From: Paragordius varius
Lineage: Eukaryota; Nematomorpha
Reading direction: 5' to 3'
NCBI GenBank assembly: GCA_964247055.1
Contig: OZ176052.1
Span: 3,720,001-3,784,000 of the forward strand
DNA: 64,000 nt
In this document: positions 21,286 to 35,239 of the stretch, one piece after another
How the letters are laid out: the number at the start of each line of letters is the position of its first letter
How positions within the stretch are numbered: the stretch's first letter is position 1
Program-made: the position numbers and the translations under genes
The notes under the pieces: generated by a model
Told to the model about the DNA's origin: nothing
Database searches by the model: none
What the model saw: the letters and a program-made list of their open reading frames with translations, nothing else

Positions 21286-21824
21286 ACAACACATTCATTT
21301 TAGTCATTCGATTTTGGGGTAGTTGGATACCCCAGGCCTGTTTAAAATTAAATAATTTAAAAATAATGGAATGAATAGAAACCAAAATTTTTTGCACTTA
21401 TACAACATTTATAAACCGGAATATATAAAAAACATTTTTTTAAAAATACTTGATAATACTTATTTTAAGGTAAATCCAAAGGTTAAAATTTAATCAACGT
21501 GACATGTGTGCATTGGCTAAATTAAAATATAATACAAAATAAACCACTTTTTCTATTTATATCAATGTTAGATGTGATGTAAATAAAAAATTAGATTTAA
21601 TTATACCTTGAAAAATAAAAGAACGCCCTATTTTGCAAAAATTTTGCAAAATAAAAATGGCGTCCAAGTAGTTTGAGATGAATTTTTTTTAAAAAAAGAA
21701 TATCTAGATATTTTGGGTCATTAATATAATGTTTATTAGGATAGAAGCATAGGACCGTTTCCTTCAGTAGTTTTCTTAAAATTTTAACTATAATTTGGTC
21801 TGGGGTATTTAGACACCCCAAATT
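21286..21824. repeat. Direct repeat copy 2 (~540 bp)
   Basis: Matches 19951-20503 with substitutions and small indels. It carries the palindrome ggggtagttggatacccc near its start and tggggtatttagacacccca at its end. Confidence 0.75.
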
Positions 21825-22109
21825 CTGATACATTGATGCATCAAATATTGACTATTTATTTTATGTGTTTAATAAATATGATTTTGAAAATTACAAGACG
21901 TCAATAGCAATGCACGTGAAAAATGGTTTAAAGTGATTATATAATAATGCCATATAATCGGCATTTTATACCATCGTTATTAATCGTAAATTGAAAATTG
22001 CATCTGCGTCCAAAATCATGACGATGACATAATTCGAATAGGATAGGATAATTATGGTGCTTTTAATTTTGGGCCTTAGGAGTGATAAAAAATTATTTAC
22101 ACTTTTGTG

Positions 22110-22760
22110 GCACCAGGAAGGCAATATTTGCGCACATTTTTAGAAAAAAATTATTTTGGTGAAGCGAAAGGCTTCATTCCAAAAGTATTACTAAAATATA
22201 TCATAAAATATTTATCAACCAAAAAATATTTTTTAAAAAATAATTTTTGAATGTGGTGCGAAAGCCCCAAAATATTTTGCTCTTCTAATATGGGCTAGTT
22301 GACTATATCACCACATAATTTTATTTTAAAGGTTGATTAGCTTTTTAATTTTGATTTTTCGTAAAAACCCAATTTAAGTATAGAAAAGGGTTTTGGAATA
22401 TCTTAAAGCGTTTTTATTACGTTTCCATCATGCCTTAAAATAGTATGAAGTACGCTTTTACAAAATTATTCTAAAAATAAATTATTAAAAAAAGCATGTT
22501 TCAAAAAAATATTTTTATTTGATATCTAAATTTGGCATATATTTAAATTTATTTCCAGCGATCTCAGCATTTTTGCGTTTATTTTAGGATGATAAGCTTA
22601 TTTTGGTAGATCAAAGATTATTGGAATTGTCGGAACCCACATCTAATAATTAAATATTAAAATAGTGTTTTGTCCTATATGTAGTTTATGAAATATTTTA
22701 GCGATATTTTTTTGGGATGAAGCCCTTATGTTTCATCAATAATGAGGGCAAATTTTGCCA
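22110..22760. repeat. Fold-back element copy 1
   Basis: The left side has 'gcgcacatttttagaaa', 'ttcattccaaaagtatt' and 'ttttgctcttctaatatggg'. The right side has approximate reverse complements: 'cggaacccacatctaata', 'tttttttgggatgaagccc'. The centre has the conserved 'accgtttccatcatgcct'-type sequence ('cgtttccatcatgcctta'). Copies recur at about 24340 and 43130. Non-coding. Confidence 0.6.
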
Positions 22761-22862
22761 TTTAATAATGAGCCATTACCACAAAAGTTTTAAAACTTTC
22801 TTATATCACACGTAAGCAAAATTATATTTAACAAATTTTTTGTAGACACTGTGTAAGGTACC

Positions 22863-23529
22863 TAGAGTTGTGCTGACCAAGTCATGACCCGGTCAATTGA
22901 CCTGGTCAGTGACTAATTATTTTTGAACATGGTCATTTAAAAAACAGCTGTTTTTTTTTAAAAAAATTGCTAGTAAATTTTTTTTAAAGAGAGATAGTAG
23001 AATTTTATTGTTTTTTTAATATATTTTATATAAATTAAATATTTAAATATATTAAATCGATATTTAAATTGCCTATTTAACATTAAATTAAAAATTGTTA
23101 AACATGCATCCTTATAACATTAGCATTTAAGCATATCCAGTTATTTCGAATCACAAAACAATCAAGCCTTGTGCAAAATATTCAATTACATATATGTGAA
23201 CTAATCGAAAAAACATGACGAAAGAAATGTAAAACAAACTAAGTAATTTTTTTTGAAATATCCAATTTTAAAAGTTATGTATTTGAAACTTTAGATACAA
23301 ACATGTGGCAAAATTCATTTGAAAACAAAGTTTTTAATTAAATTTTATTGAATAAATTTGTAAATAATAATTATAAAAAATATACAATACAAACTATTAG
23401 GAAAAAACATGACATTATTAGTGAATCGCAAGTTTCAGCATTATTTTCACATATCACATGATATTTACTTAAGTAAAAAGTGGTCTCTGACCGGACTTTT
23501 TTGAAAACGCAGTCAAATGCACAACCCTA
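22863..23529. mobile_element. Non-autonomous TIR element, family B copy 2
   Basis: The left end reads tagagttgtgctgaccaagt and the right end agtcaaatgcacaaccctaa, sharing an inverted TAG(A/G)GTTGTGC. It is longer than copy 1 (about 667 versus 468 bp) and has an extra palindromic 'ggtcaattgacc' segment near the left end. Internal segments match copy 1 closely. No coding capacity. Confidence 0.65.
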
Positions 23530-24339
23530 ATGGCCTTGATCTTATTTAAATTATGTACTAGGTTAATTGAAAATTCTATGGCCTCTAAAATATGTATCTT
23601 CTAATAGAAAAATAAATCAGAATACTTAAGGTAGTTTTAATTTTAAGCCTTGTGAAAAAGAATTTGTGGTAATTATCCATATCGAAAAGTCGTGAATCTA
23701 GCGCACGTTATGTTACAAATGATTTTTTGAAAGCTAAAAGCTATAGAAAGCTAATATCATCAAATATCAATACTATATTTAAAGGAACAATATATTTTAA
23801 ATTATTTTAGATGTGGACTCTGAAATCCTCAAATTTTTGCATTCTAAAATAGGTTTTTCTTGAATCGCAAAAATGGCGAAATTTTCCAAAATATTTGCGG
23901 ATCACAATATGCCCACAAAAAATTTTTTTTAGAATATATATTCTGATAGATAAATGTATTTTGATTCTCATGGTACTTTTGGTTTTGAAAGTTAAAAATA
24001 TAAAAAAGGTAATATCACTTTTTTAATTAATGGCGTTATATCAGAAATGAATATGATTTTCTTGAGAATGATGATGTAATGGGAATCAGATAAAAGTAGG
24101 TGAAATAGTTGGTAAATGCTTGTCTAATGCGTTGGTTAAATGCTTTCATTAAAACTGTCGAAAAAAAATACATCTTCAAAAATAATTGGTACTCCTTCTG
24201 GAGGGTAGTCATACTAAGCCTTTCCCACCGCCTTCTTTACCATATGTTTTCACGAACGAAGTCGCTTACAATCGAATAAAGTGGAAAAAATATGCCTTCG
24301 AAAAAGCAATAAATCGACAACAAACTTTGCTATAATTAA

Positions 24340-25290
24340 TATAAAATGGCAAAGTTTGCGCACGTTTTTCTAAATATTTTTTTGGTGAAAGCTAAATGAA
24401 TCATTCCAAAAAATATCACAAAAATATTTCATAAACCAAAAACATTATTTTTAAACAATTTTAATTTTTAGATGTCGTCTTCAAAAGTCCCAAATTTTTT
24501 GCTCTTCTAAAATGGGCTAGTTCTCTTAAACTAAACGCAAAAATGACGGGATTGCGCGATTAAAATTTAAATACATACTAAATTTTGACATAAAGAAAAT
24601 ATTTTTAATAAAATGCATATTTTTTTATAAAAAATTTAATTTTTCGCAAAATATGGTTGAAGCGTATTCATAATATTTTTAGGCATGAGGAAACGGTAAT
24701 AAAAGCTTTTAGATACTTTTTATAGATAATTTAATGATGCTGATTCTATCGCTGAATTTTTTAAAGGTACGTGTTCTTTCAATTCGTTATAAAAAACACA
24801 ATTTAAATTCGATATTAATTGCGAACGATTCTTTGATCAAATTTCTGAGATGATAGAAATTTTCAGCATCATCGTATTATACATAAAAGGTCTATAATAT
24901 CTTAAACCGTTTTACCGTTTCCATCATGCCTCAATTAGTATGAAGTACGCTCCAACAAAATATTGCTAAAAATTAAATTATTGAAACAAGCTACATTTTT
25001 TAAAATATTTTTAGTTGATATCAAAATTTAGCATATATTTAAAATTCATATCGAGCAATCCCTGCATTTAGCGTTTATTTTAAAAGATTAGTCCAATTAA
25101 GAGGAGCGAAATTTAGGACTTTCGGAGCCCACATTTATTAATTATTTTTAAAAAATATATTTATGTTTTTTATAGGGAGTTTACGATAATTTTAGTGATA
25201 TTTTTTGGAATGGAGAATTTAGATTTCACCAAAAAAAATTTTATTTTAAAAAAATGCTTTCGCCATTTTCTGATATGGACCACTTACCAT
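24340..25290. repeat. Fold-back element copy 2
   Basis: About 0.95 kb with long imperfect inverted arms. The left arm includes 'cattccaaaaaatatcaca', 'ttgctcttctaaaatgggct' and 'ggcatgaggaaacggtaa'. The right arm includes 'accgtttccatcatgcctca', 'attaagaggagcgaaattt' and 'gatattttttggaatggag'. The central loop carries a second inversion around 'gatgctgattctatc' and 'gatagaaattttcagcatc'. No coding region. Confidence 0.7.
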
Positions 25291-26666
25291 ATAAAAGCGT
25301 AAATTTTCTTACGAGTAAGGACAATAACTAAAAGCCCCATGATAATCTTGATACATTTTCCTATCAAAATATATATATTTTAACAGGTTGTTTTGTGGAC
25401 ACCTGATAATACTGGTGTCAAACACAAATAGCCTTGCAGGCAGTATTGTTGATTCAAAAGATTCAGAGGGCTGCATTTCAAATATATATCGGCATTCATA
25501 AATTTATTAAATTTCGATAGGACTATAAAATACGAACAAAATATAATAAATTTTTGTAGATTTTGTCTTTTGGATAACTTATTTAAAAAAATTTGTTTAA
25601 GAATATCAATTTTACTAAGATTTTGTAAGCGTATTTTTGCAAATTTTTTTATCGGGCGGAGCACAACGTCTTATATTGCCGTATGCTGGAATGTATTCTC
25701 TAAAAAATGGTTATATGGCCCACAGCAGTTATATTTATAGAAAATCTGTAATCTTATTGTACACGATTTTAAAATATTTTAAATTAATCGGACATAGTCT
25801 ATCATATCATTGAGTTAAATTTTGACATGAGCGGGATAAACAAATTTTTAATCATTTTATACATAAAATATCAAAGAATTATGCGAGTCATATGTTATAG
25901 GTATTTAAGTATGTTGGAAACGATACAAACACTCTTGTAATATATTATTATCACCAAAGTTAAATTCAAAAGACACAATTTTACAGCGACAGCGAAAGGA
26001 TATCAACATTGTTTATGACTATTATCTTAACCACTAATTCAATGAATTAGCTCAAAATTGATCGAAATTCCATAAACCTGAGGTTACGTTAAGGGAAACA
26101 ATCATTCCCACCATTAAAAAAAGCCTCATGAAACTTAATCCAACCTTAAAATTGATTCCATTTTTTCTGATTTACAATAAACGGAAAACGAAATAAGGGA
26201 AACTATATACTTTTTTTTCGCGAAAACCAATAATGTTTAAAACAGCGGTGCTTTAACCGCGGCCTATAAGTGCTTGTTTATGGTCCTAAATTATTTAACT
26301 TTTTCGGTATTTAAATTTTTTGGTATGTACCGATGGTTTAAGGGGGTTTCATACGCAGACAATATAAAAATATATTTGTATTATTTATTTAAAGATTATG
26401 TCACTAAAACACCGAAAATGTAATATTTTTCCTTGCTGTAAAATATAAGCGGAGTAGCAAATTAAATAATGTGTCATTATATATGTATCTATGTTTTATA
26501 ACTTATAAAATCTAAAAATCATTAAGCTAGAAATAATTTCTATATAACTATATATATTAATTTTAGATATCGATATCTATAAATGGGTAAAAATTATAAA
26601 ACATATTATGCAAAACACTTCATTCAACACAACAAACCAAAAAAATAATTAGATGCAAAAAAAGCT
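25291..26666. other. Intergenic, no gene seen
   Basis: AT-rich, no recognisable coding or repeat structure. It follows the BTBD9 stop codon (transcribed leftward), so the right part probably contains its 3' UTR. Confidence 0.4.
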
Positions 26667-29600
26667 TTAAAGATGAGACGTAGTGGTAGAAGTAATTAAT
26701 TCATCATTTTTCCCTTTTTGTACCAATTTATTTCTTAAGGAATTAGCCGTGTTTGCAACATTATTGTTGCCCGTATTTCCATGTAGAGATGTTTGCCGTC
26801 TCCTATGATGTAAACCATAGTTTAACGCTAAATGATTTGATGAAACAACCGAGTGTCCCAAAACATTAAGAACATTGTTATTATTATTATTGCAACTACG
26901 TAAACTACTTGATCCAAGCGTTGATTGTATTATGTGGGCAGTAGTCGTACGCCCTTGGCCATAAAGGTGGGATTGTTGAAGGTTGTGTGAGTAAGTAGAA
27001 TCACCTACAGAAGAACACAAATATTTGTTTGCAATATCACCTCTACTTTTGACGAATGACCCCAGATGACCGGTGCCTAAATTTAAATGCAAACGATTTC
27101 CATTATTCGATGCTGCGACAGCATTATTATTTATTCCACTAATTTTTAGCGGTTTATAAATGTGGTGGTCCGCTATACCTGTCGACTCATTTGATAACGT
27201 TGTTTGACACGATGAAGGAATATATGTATTATGGAAACTACTTGCCATTGAATCAAACGTTATGTTGTTCTTACAATTTCTACCAACAGAATTTGCATGG
27301 CTAACAGATTTTGTGGGTGACGGACTATTACAATTATAATCACTCATACTGCTAATTTTGTTACAAGTGTTATTAAGGGAGGAATCATATAACGCATTAT
27401 AACGTGAAAGTGGGACACTATTATACTTATTGGGTGAAATGCCAGATTTTGTATACAAAGCAGAATAAGGTCTAATTCCGCCCAAATTGTTCTCATAAGA
27501 ATTGGAAATTGAGATTGGTAGTCTTGAAATTGTTGATCCACCGTATATTTGGGAACTTCTTGGATGACTTGCCCGGGAAAAAAAGGAATCTATACAGAAT
27601 TATAAAGTAAAAGTTAGAATAACCGATAACTTTTCATATTTTGTGCTTTTAATTAAATTGAAAAAATTATTAAGCAATAGATGTTCGTAATTTTACAAAA
27701 TTATAAAGTATAAGTTCGAAAAACCGATAACTTTTATATATTTTGTGCTGTTTATTAAATTTAAAAAATTATTAAGCAATAAATGTTCGTAATTTTACGA
27801 AATTATGTTATGTTATTTTATTTTATTATTTTACTTTCACAACTATCCCCATAGATAGAAATGCAATCATGTGAATCCAATTTATTCTGCGTGTTAGAGT
27901 CAATTAGAAGAGAAACGTATCCAGGAGGCGTTGAACACGTAGTTAAGTTGGAATCATTTTTAAAATTATCATGGTTAAAAGGTTTTGTTTTACTACTATA
28001 ACTATCATAAATCTGATACAATGAGGTTTTTTCACTTTTAGCCGGTATATGATTGCCGATTAGAGAAGTGCTTGCGACATTATTATTTGAATAGTTTGAA
28101 GTCGAAATGTTTAAGCTTGTAGTATCAAGCGGATTAAAACGGTGGGAAGATTGATAGGATGTAGAAATGTTTGAGGTTATATTATTGCAATGATTAGTGA
28201 TACTTGGTATTGGATACACAGGCATAATCTTAGTCGTATTTGACTTACTTTGGTGGTTACTCATCACATGTTGTTTCAAAGGGTAATAAGATTGCGTGAA
28301 ACAATCAAAACTTTTGGACATTCCCGTGGTGGCACTCTTCGACGAAGAGGTATGGTGATTAAATTGCTCAGTTCCAGGTTTCAATGAATTAATATTAGAA
28401 TCGTCATTTTGTGGCTGTATATAATGGACTGATTGTAACATTGGGTAAGAATCCATTTCCATACGTAACATTTTACCTCCGCCCAAACGTGAGCCATCTA
28501 AACAAAAAGTTATGAAGTAAATTTTTTGTAGAGAAATGCATCAGAATAAAATATTTTTTAAATTTAGTTTTCAACGAATATTTTTTTATTTTTAAATATA
28601 TGCATTTCATATTCTCTTAATATTTTATAATAGTAGATACTCTTTAAAAATGATTTCTCTTAAAGTGTCTATTAGTAACTAATATTAAATTTAAGTAGAA
28701 TTACATTGTAATAAATGGAATTTAAATAGAAAAGTGAAATTTTTACTGTATCTTTTAAATCGTAACTAATAAACTTTTTTGTTAGCCAAGCCTAGTAAAA
28801 TTCTTGGAAACTGAGTTTTAAAAATGTTGGAAATAATCTTATATCACGCAGTTATTTAAATGCCAAGTATGTAAGATTGATACATTATGTATAATTATTA
28901 TTTTTTTAAATATAGTAAAGGTGAATTTTTTTTATAATACTGAGATTGTTTCGTCCGTTGTAATTGCCAATTAAATCGGATTCGTATTGCTGGATATTAT
29001 CTAAATCATTGGCTAGGATAGAGGAACATGCACCTGAATTTGCGAATAGTATATATAGATTTTTAATATTAATTTAGAGATTTACGTTTTATGGCAATAA
29101 ATCAATCATTCATTGAATAACAAATCGTAAAATTATTCAAAGTAGACAGTTGTATATTTCGACGATGAAAATATGGGGAAATCTCTCTTTAAGTAAAAAT
29201 TATACAACACGGAATTATTTCCTTAATTATGTTTGCTTGGTAGGCAGTTTGTGCATTCACGCCCATCATCCCAATTTGATTATATCAAATATTTAATAAA
29301 AAGCTTATCGATAAATGCTAAAAAAACTCAAAAAAGTATACCCAATCCAGTCGAAGATGATACAGTGGAAAGATTAGAGGGGAAAAGACCATCAATATTT
29401 TCGGCCATTTCTTGGCATTGCTCCTCAGTGACAATTTGTTGGGGTTGGTGACCTGAGACGATGGATGTAATAGCAATATTTTCACAATTTACTTCACCCC
29501 TATTGATATGCGCTTCTTTATTAGTGGTGTCATCTGGCAACTCAATACTGGCCGAGTTCAAAGGCAATTCCGCCCTAGCTTGCTGCTCACAATTTGTAGA

Positions 29601-32600
29601 TGAAGGACAACAATTATTGTTTAGTAATGATTGATCATTTTTATCAGCGCTTGTACTGGTTGTACTACTTTCACTCAAACCACTGCACGCATCATGGAGA
29701 CGTAATTGACGCTCAACATCAACTGCATGGTAATTTGTTCGGATAGGACTGCGCATGCCAAAAATATACAGTATAGGGAAGGAAATTGTTATAAAAATTT
29801 CTAAATGTAAAAGAGAAAGCTTTTTGTTTTCCAAAACATAAGGTCATAATATTTAACCACCACGTATTTTTTTCTATATAATACCTATATAATTAGAATT
29901 GTGAAATATTAAATTGTATTACTAATTTACGTATCTAAACCTTATTTTGCAACTTAAATAGGTTTGCATGATAAAAACTTGGAGTAGAAAAATATCGTTC
30001 GATATCCTTCTAAAATATTTAGTTTTTCTTAATATGCTTTTTCATATATCATTTTTTTACTGTATAGAAATTATTGTACCACACAAAAAAACCTCATGGT
30101 TTCACCCAATATGTTATAATTATTAATGAAATTTATTCATAAAAAAACTAAGTCTTATTGTCTAAAATTATGTTTTTACCCTAGTCCACCTTCACATACA
30201 CTACTGCCAAAAATGGAGGATTTATTGGTGGTGGATCCAGTTGTACCCGCCATATTACAGGAATAAACACTTGAACATGTATCAGCTCTATCATTGTCAT
30301 CCAAATCTAATTCATCATCCACAAAACTATTGTCACGAATTAGTCTATCAACGTCCTCCCCATCTATGAGGAAAACAGAAAATTGTGAATTTTTCAATTA
30401 ACAATATTAATCATAATGCTACCCAACATATAAATTGTAAAATCAAATATTAAACCTTTTTATATTACAAACACATCATTTAGAATGAGTTTAATTTAAT
30501 GTTTTTTAAAAATGTTATGAATATATTTTCCAAACATGTTTTAGAAAATTAAATATAGTACATAAAATACCCTCCAAATTTGCTGTACACATATTGCTTG
30601 GTATATCATCATCCCCATCCTCATTAAATATGTCAGCTGCTTGATTTGGCGTCTCTTGAATTGGTAATATGATAGAATTATTCCCATTCGTTTCAAGCAA
30701 AGCGTTACCGCCTTCAGGGATCAATGTAAGTGGTAAATGGGTAGATGACATTGTATGCATAATATTAGGTAATAGTACATTACTATTCATGGAGCTTATT
30801 AAGGCAGTAACTGCATTATTCATAATAGTTGTGGCATGGATCGGCGGCAGAGAGCTTAAACCGGAAGAATCTATGATTGGTGGTACAAAAGGTTGAGGTT
30901 TTATACGACTACCAACGCCTGACCCCAAAAATTTGTCCAAACAACAGGTGGCACCATCAGCCAGCAGCGTAATTGGTTTACCCTCAAGATTTGGATTGTG
31001 ATGAGTTAAGTGATTTGATAAAATAAGCTTGTTCCTGTTTCCACCATGATCATTGGTAGTGATGATAGATGGGTCAGCATCAGCATTCAATGATGCTATA
31101 TCATAATCGGATACGGATGCCATGGTAGATTCATTCGCAAAAGTTGTTAAGGCATCGTTTCCTAGCATGATTCCGCGGGCCCCAAGGATTAAAGTACGAT
31201 TTCTATTCTCTAGGCTAGTAACAACTGGAGCATTGTAAAGTTCGCCTGATTCAACTAAAAAATCTGGATTTTGATTTGTCTAAAACGAAAAATTATATTA
31301 TTGCTAGCTATGCTATATAAAATTAAATTTAGATAATTTGTAATTTTTATAGTAATTAGATATTTAATGTATTTACCATTTATTTTTAGCCAGATTAGAT
31401 TAATGATACCATAATAAACAGACAATATTAGGAAATTTTTAATAAACAGCTTTATTTATAATAAGAATCTTGTTTTTGATCAAACTTTGTCAATACATTT
31501 TCCAATTATCGCGAATTTAAATGAACCCGATAAAAAATCTTAACATTTCGCCATACGTGATAATAGCTGATAAAAACATGAAATGATTTAAAAATATTAA
31601 TTTTCCAAATATTCCTAAATAATTATTTTAATATTTTTCCTATGAATTTTCTCTATTATACCCATGTATATATGTATGACCATCGTTTTAAAAAAATAAA
31701 TTTAGGCATAAATTTTTTGCTTACAGTGCGATACCATTAAATAATGAACACAAGTTATTACTAACAAGTAATTAAGGAAGTGCACTATTTAAAACATTAA
31801 ACTGATCCTTTAAATTACACATCATATATGCTTGTTTAAAAGTTGTTACCATACCTCATCCGGATACCCACAGTACGATGATGAGGATGAAGGAGTTAAC
31901 GAATCCATATGATTATTGTTATAACTAAAATTTTCTTCGCTGTAATAACCTTCAGGCGCAATAGAAGATCCAGGACGGCCAGCACTTTCCATGGTAAAAG
32001 TATTTAATGCTTCACAATTACTTACATGGTTGTTTGAAGTGTTTAGGGGTGAAATTATATTCAAATCATTGATATTGTTGAATGTAAAATGGTTCTTATT
32101 GTTATTGTTAGAATTTAGTGTAGCTACTAATGCATCAAGTCCACTTTTTACGGGCTCATGATTATTATTGTTGTTGTAACCGGTATAATAGGTGTTGGAG
32201 GAGGTTGATGATATAAAATTGTTAATTTCAGAATAATTGGAAATGGCAGCAGATGAATTATTAGTGTAATATCCTAAAAACCGGTAAGTAAAAAAACAAA
32301 TAAGTTGTGTTGCAAAAAAAACTCATTTATGTATAACAGCAAAAATATGTATATACCCTTTGAATCAGTGGTATTTTCATTAAAACAAACTGATGCAGAT
32401 CGATACAAGTTTGTTGAATTTAAAGGATTAAGTTTGGTTGACAAATTGTTTGAATGAGATGATATACTGGATTCATTTGACAGGGTGTTTTTCGTTTCCA
32501 AACATTTTTCCATCCCCATCAATATATTTGGGGTAGTTAGGGAATTAGTTCTGTTTCCTTCATCATTTGCTTGATATAAAGACATATTGGGAGACATTGA

Positions 32601-34160
32601 AAGATTAACCGTAGAACAAGAGTAGGAATCAATAAGATTGTATTGATTAGATGCATTGGTAGAATTAAAAGGCAATTGATATGATATGTTATTCGTATTA
32701 CTGCTTACTACAGTGGGCCATGCCTTACCCTTGACAATCCAATCAAAGAGTCGCAATCTAGGTGTAGGAAAACGTGGTAAAATATAAAAACTTAATTATT
32801 TTTTGCAATATAGTGCGCAAGCATTATAAAAATACGATAAAAGTTATGTACATTCCATCCTTCCAATTTTATATTATTGTGAAAGCTTTAAGTTAGTTCA
32901 TGATAACTAACTTTTACCTACCAAAATATTTTTTTATATTAACTTGAAATCAATATTTTAGAATTTTTTTTACACAATTTTAAAAGCTAATATATATCTA
33001 TATATATACTTATCATTTTGATGTGTCGTCGTTGGCCCTAAATTTCCGATTGAAATTGTATCACCCTTGATATGTTCTTGAGTGGCCGATAAGATACCAG
33101 AATCATGGTGAGAATCGGTAAAATTAGCATTAATATTGCTTGATGCCAAATTTACAAGTGAATTAGTTGTATTCATATTTGAACTTGTAATATTATTACT
33201 ATTATTATTAATATGATTAGAGGGAGAATTATATTGATTCATACTCGTAATATGGCCACAACTTGACTGATTAAAATGCAATAAATTGGACGTCGACATT
33301 GTCCCTATGAAATTAAAAAATTAATATAAAGTTATGAAAAATATATTTTTGGGAAAACGCGTAATATAACAACTAAATAATAAGAATATTACACTCAAAA
33401 CTTTCAACAATATTATATGCCATTTACATATATTTGACAATAAAATCACAATTTATAAGTAACATTTTACATATAACAAATAAAAATAAATTTTCAAACG
33501 AATTTTCTAATCCTATTAGCTACATAAGTAATATTTAAAAATTATCATAAAAATACCATTTATGGTTGAGGATGCCCTATTATTACTCGAGGAGACAATG
33601 CAAGTTTTATCCAAACTCTGTCTTAGTATACTTGTTAGGGCTTTTGTATTATTCGACGTGGCGGTTATATTCGAAGATTTACCAGCAGGCATAAAAGCAT
33701 CATAACAAGTATTATTCACTTCCACACTTTTTGCACGAAACGTCAAATTATCAGAATGGTTACTATGATGGCTATTAAAGCAATCCTCGCGATAGCTTGA
33801 TGAAGGTCCTGGTACATTCTCATAATATTCAACATTATTTGCATTATTATTGATAATGTTTGAATTGGAGTTTGATGTAGCTAACATCATGCTTGAATTA
33901 TTACATGAGGATTTTAGCAAAGGATAAACCCCAGATTTTGAGGTGGGGGAAGGAGGAACGTTGTCTCCCTTAATTTCAATGGTACTTGGGCATTCGAAAT
34001 GAACACAATGAAATACCTAAATGGGAAAAAAATAGGTGATATAAATTAATATAAAACTACTTTTTTTTAATAAGGTATTTAATGGTGAAGAATTATGCAG
34101 TTATAGGATTTAACTCTATCCTTATATGCATAGTGTAGAGATACCATATTATTTCCCAAT

Positions 34161-34208
<48 letters not shown>

Positions 34209-35203
34209 CGAATCAAACCAATTATTTATTGTATAAAACTAAATAAGCAACCTCATTAGCAGTATTGTAGGTGCCTTCAATCTTGATAAAAATAACGGGG
34301 CGAGATGGAAAAGTTAAAATTTGCCATGATTTACATAATTCACGTGTTTTATCAACGGCCAATGTCCATTTAACTTGATCGATTGAAGTTTCAATCTTGT
34401 ATTTATACGCACGATCATCACAATCCCAAAGCAACAATCTAATATATATATATATGCAGGAATAATTATCGAATGATATTTATAAAACAGTTAATATTCA
34501 TAATGTATATGTATATGTATAATATTCTTATATTATGCGTTACTAATTTCATTTAGAAAAAAACAAACAATATTATTAAACAAAAACGCACCTATAAGGG
34601 CCAACGTTTTAAGCCACTAATAATGCTTTTAAATGATATCTAGCACTATTAAATGATAATTTTATTTACCACACTGTATTTTATAATATTTTGATAAAAA
34701 GAATATATGTACATTTTCAAATTCATGGCTAACAAATGAAAAAAGAGCCCAATGAGCTTTACATCTTTATTATATAATAATAAAGCATTTTATTGGCAAT
34801 TATTGATTTAATGTTAACCTATATTGCCACAGTTTAATTACCGTATAAATTTAATGGTTGCTTTTTTCACCCTATAGTAGTGCAATTCGCAACACAATAA
34901 TGTATGGAAAAAACAACAAAATGTTGAATAAACGATTATTTCCTTTCTTTTTTCCTACACTCTCATGTGTTGCAAATTGCCCTATTATAGTGTGAAATAA
35001 GCCACCATTTAAATGCCACAATTAAATTAACATATAAAATCCAAATGTAGGAACATTGCTTCGTATGAATTGCAAAAATCCCTACAACAGCTCAATAAGT
35101 TGGTGATAATTCATTAGTTTTCTCATTAGTTCATAATAATATTTAAAGTAACAATATGGAGGATTTCAATAAATTGACATAAATAATTGTTAAATGATAC
35201 ATT

Positions 35204-35239
<36 letters not shown>

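Noticed and set aside
26667-33920. Separate Asn-rich genes on the minus strand
   Set aside because: The open segments join to each other and to the BTBD9 core in correct phase at consensus splice sites, so one gene is the simpler model.
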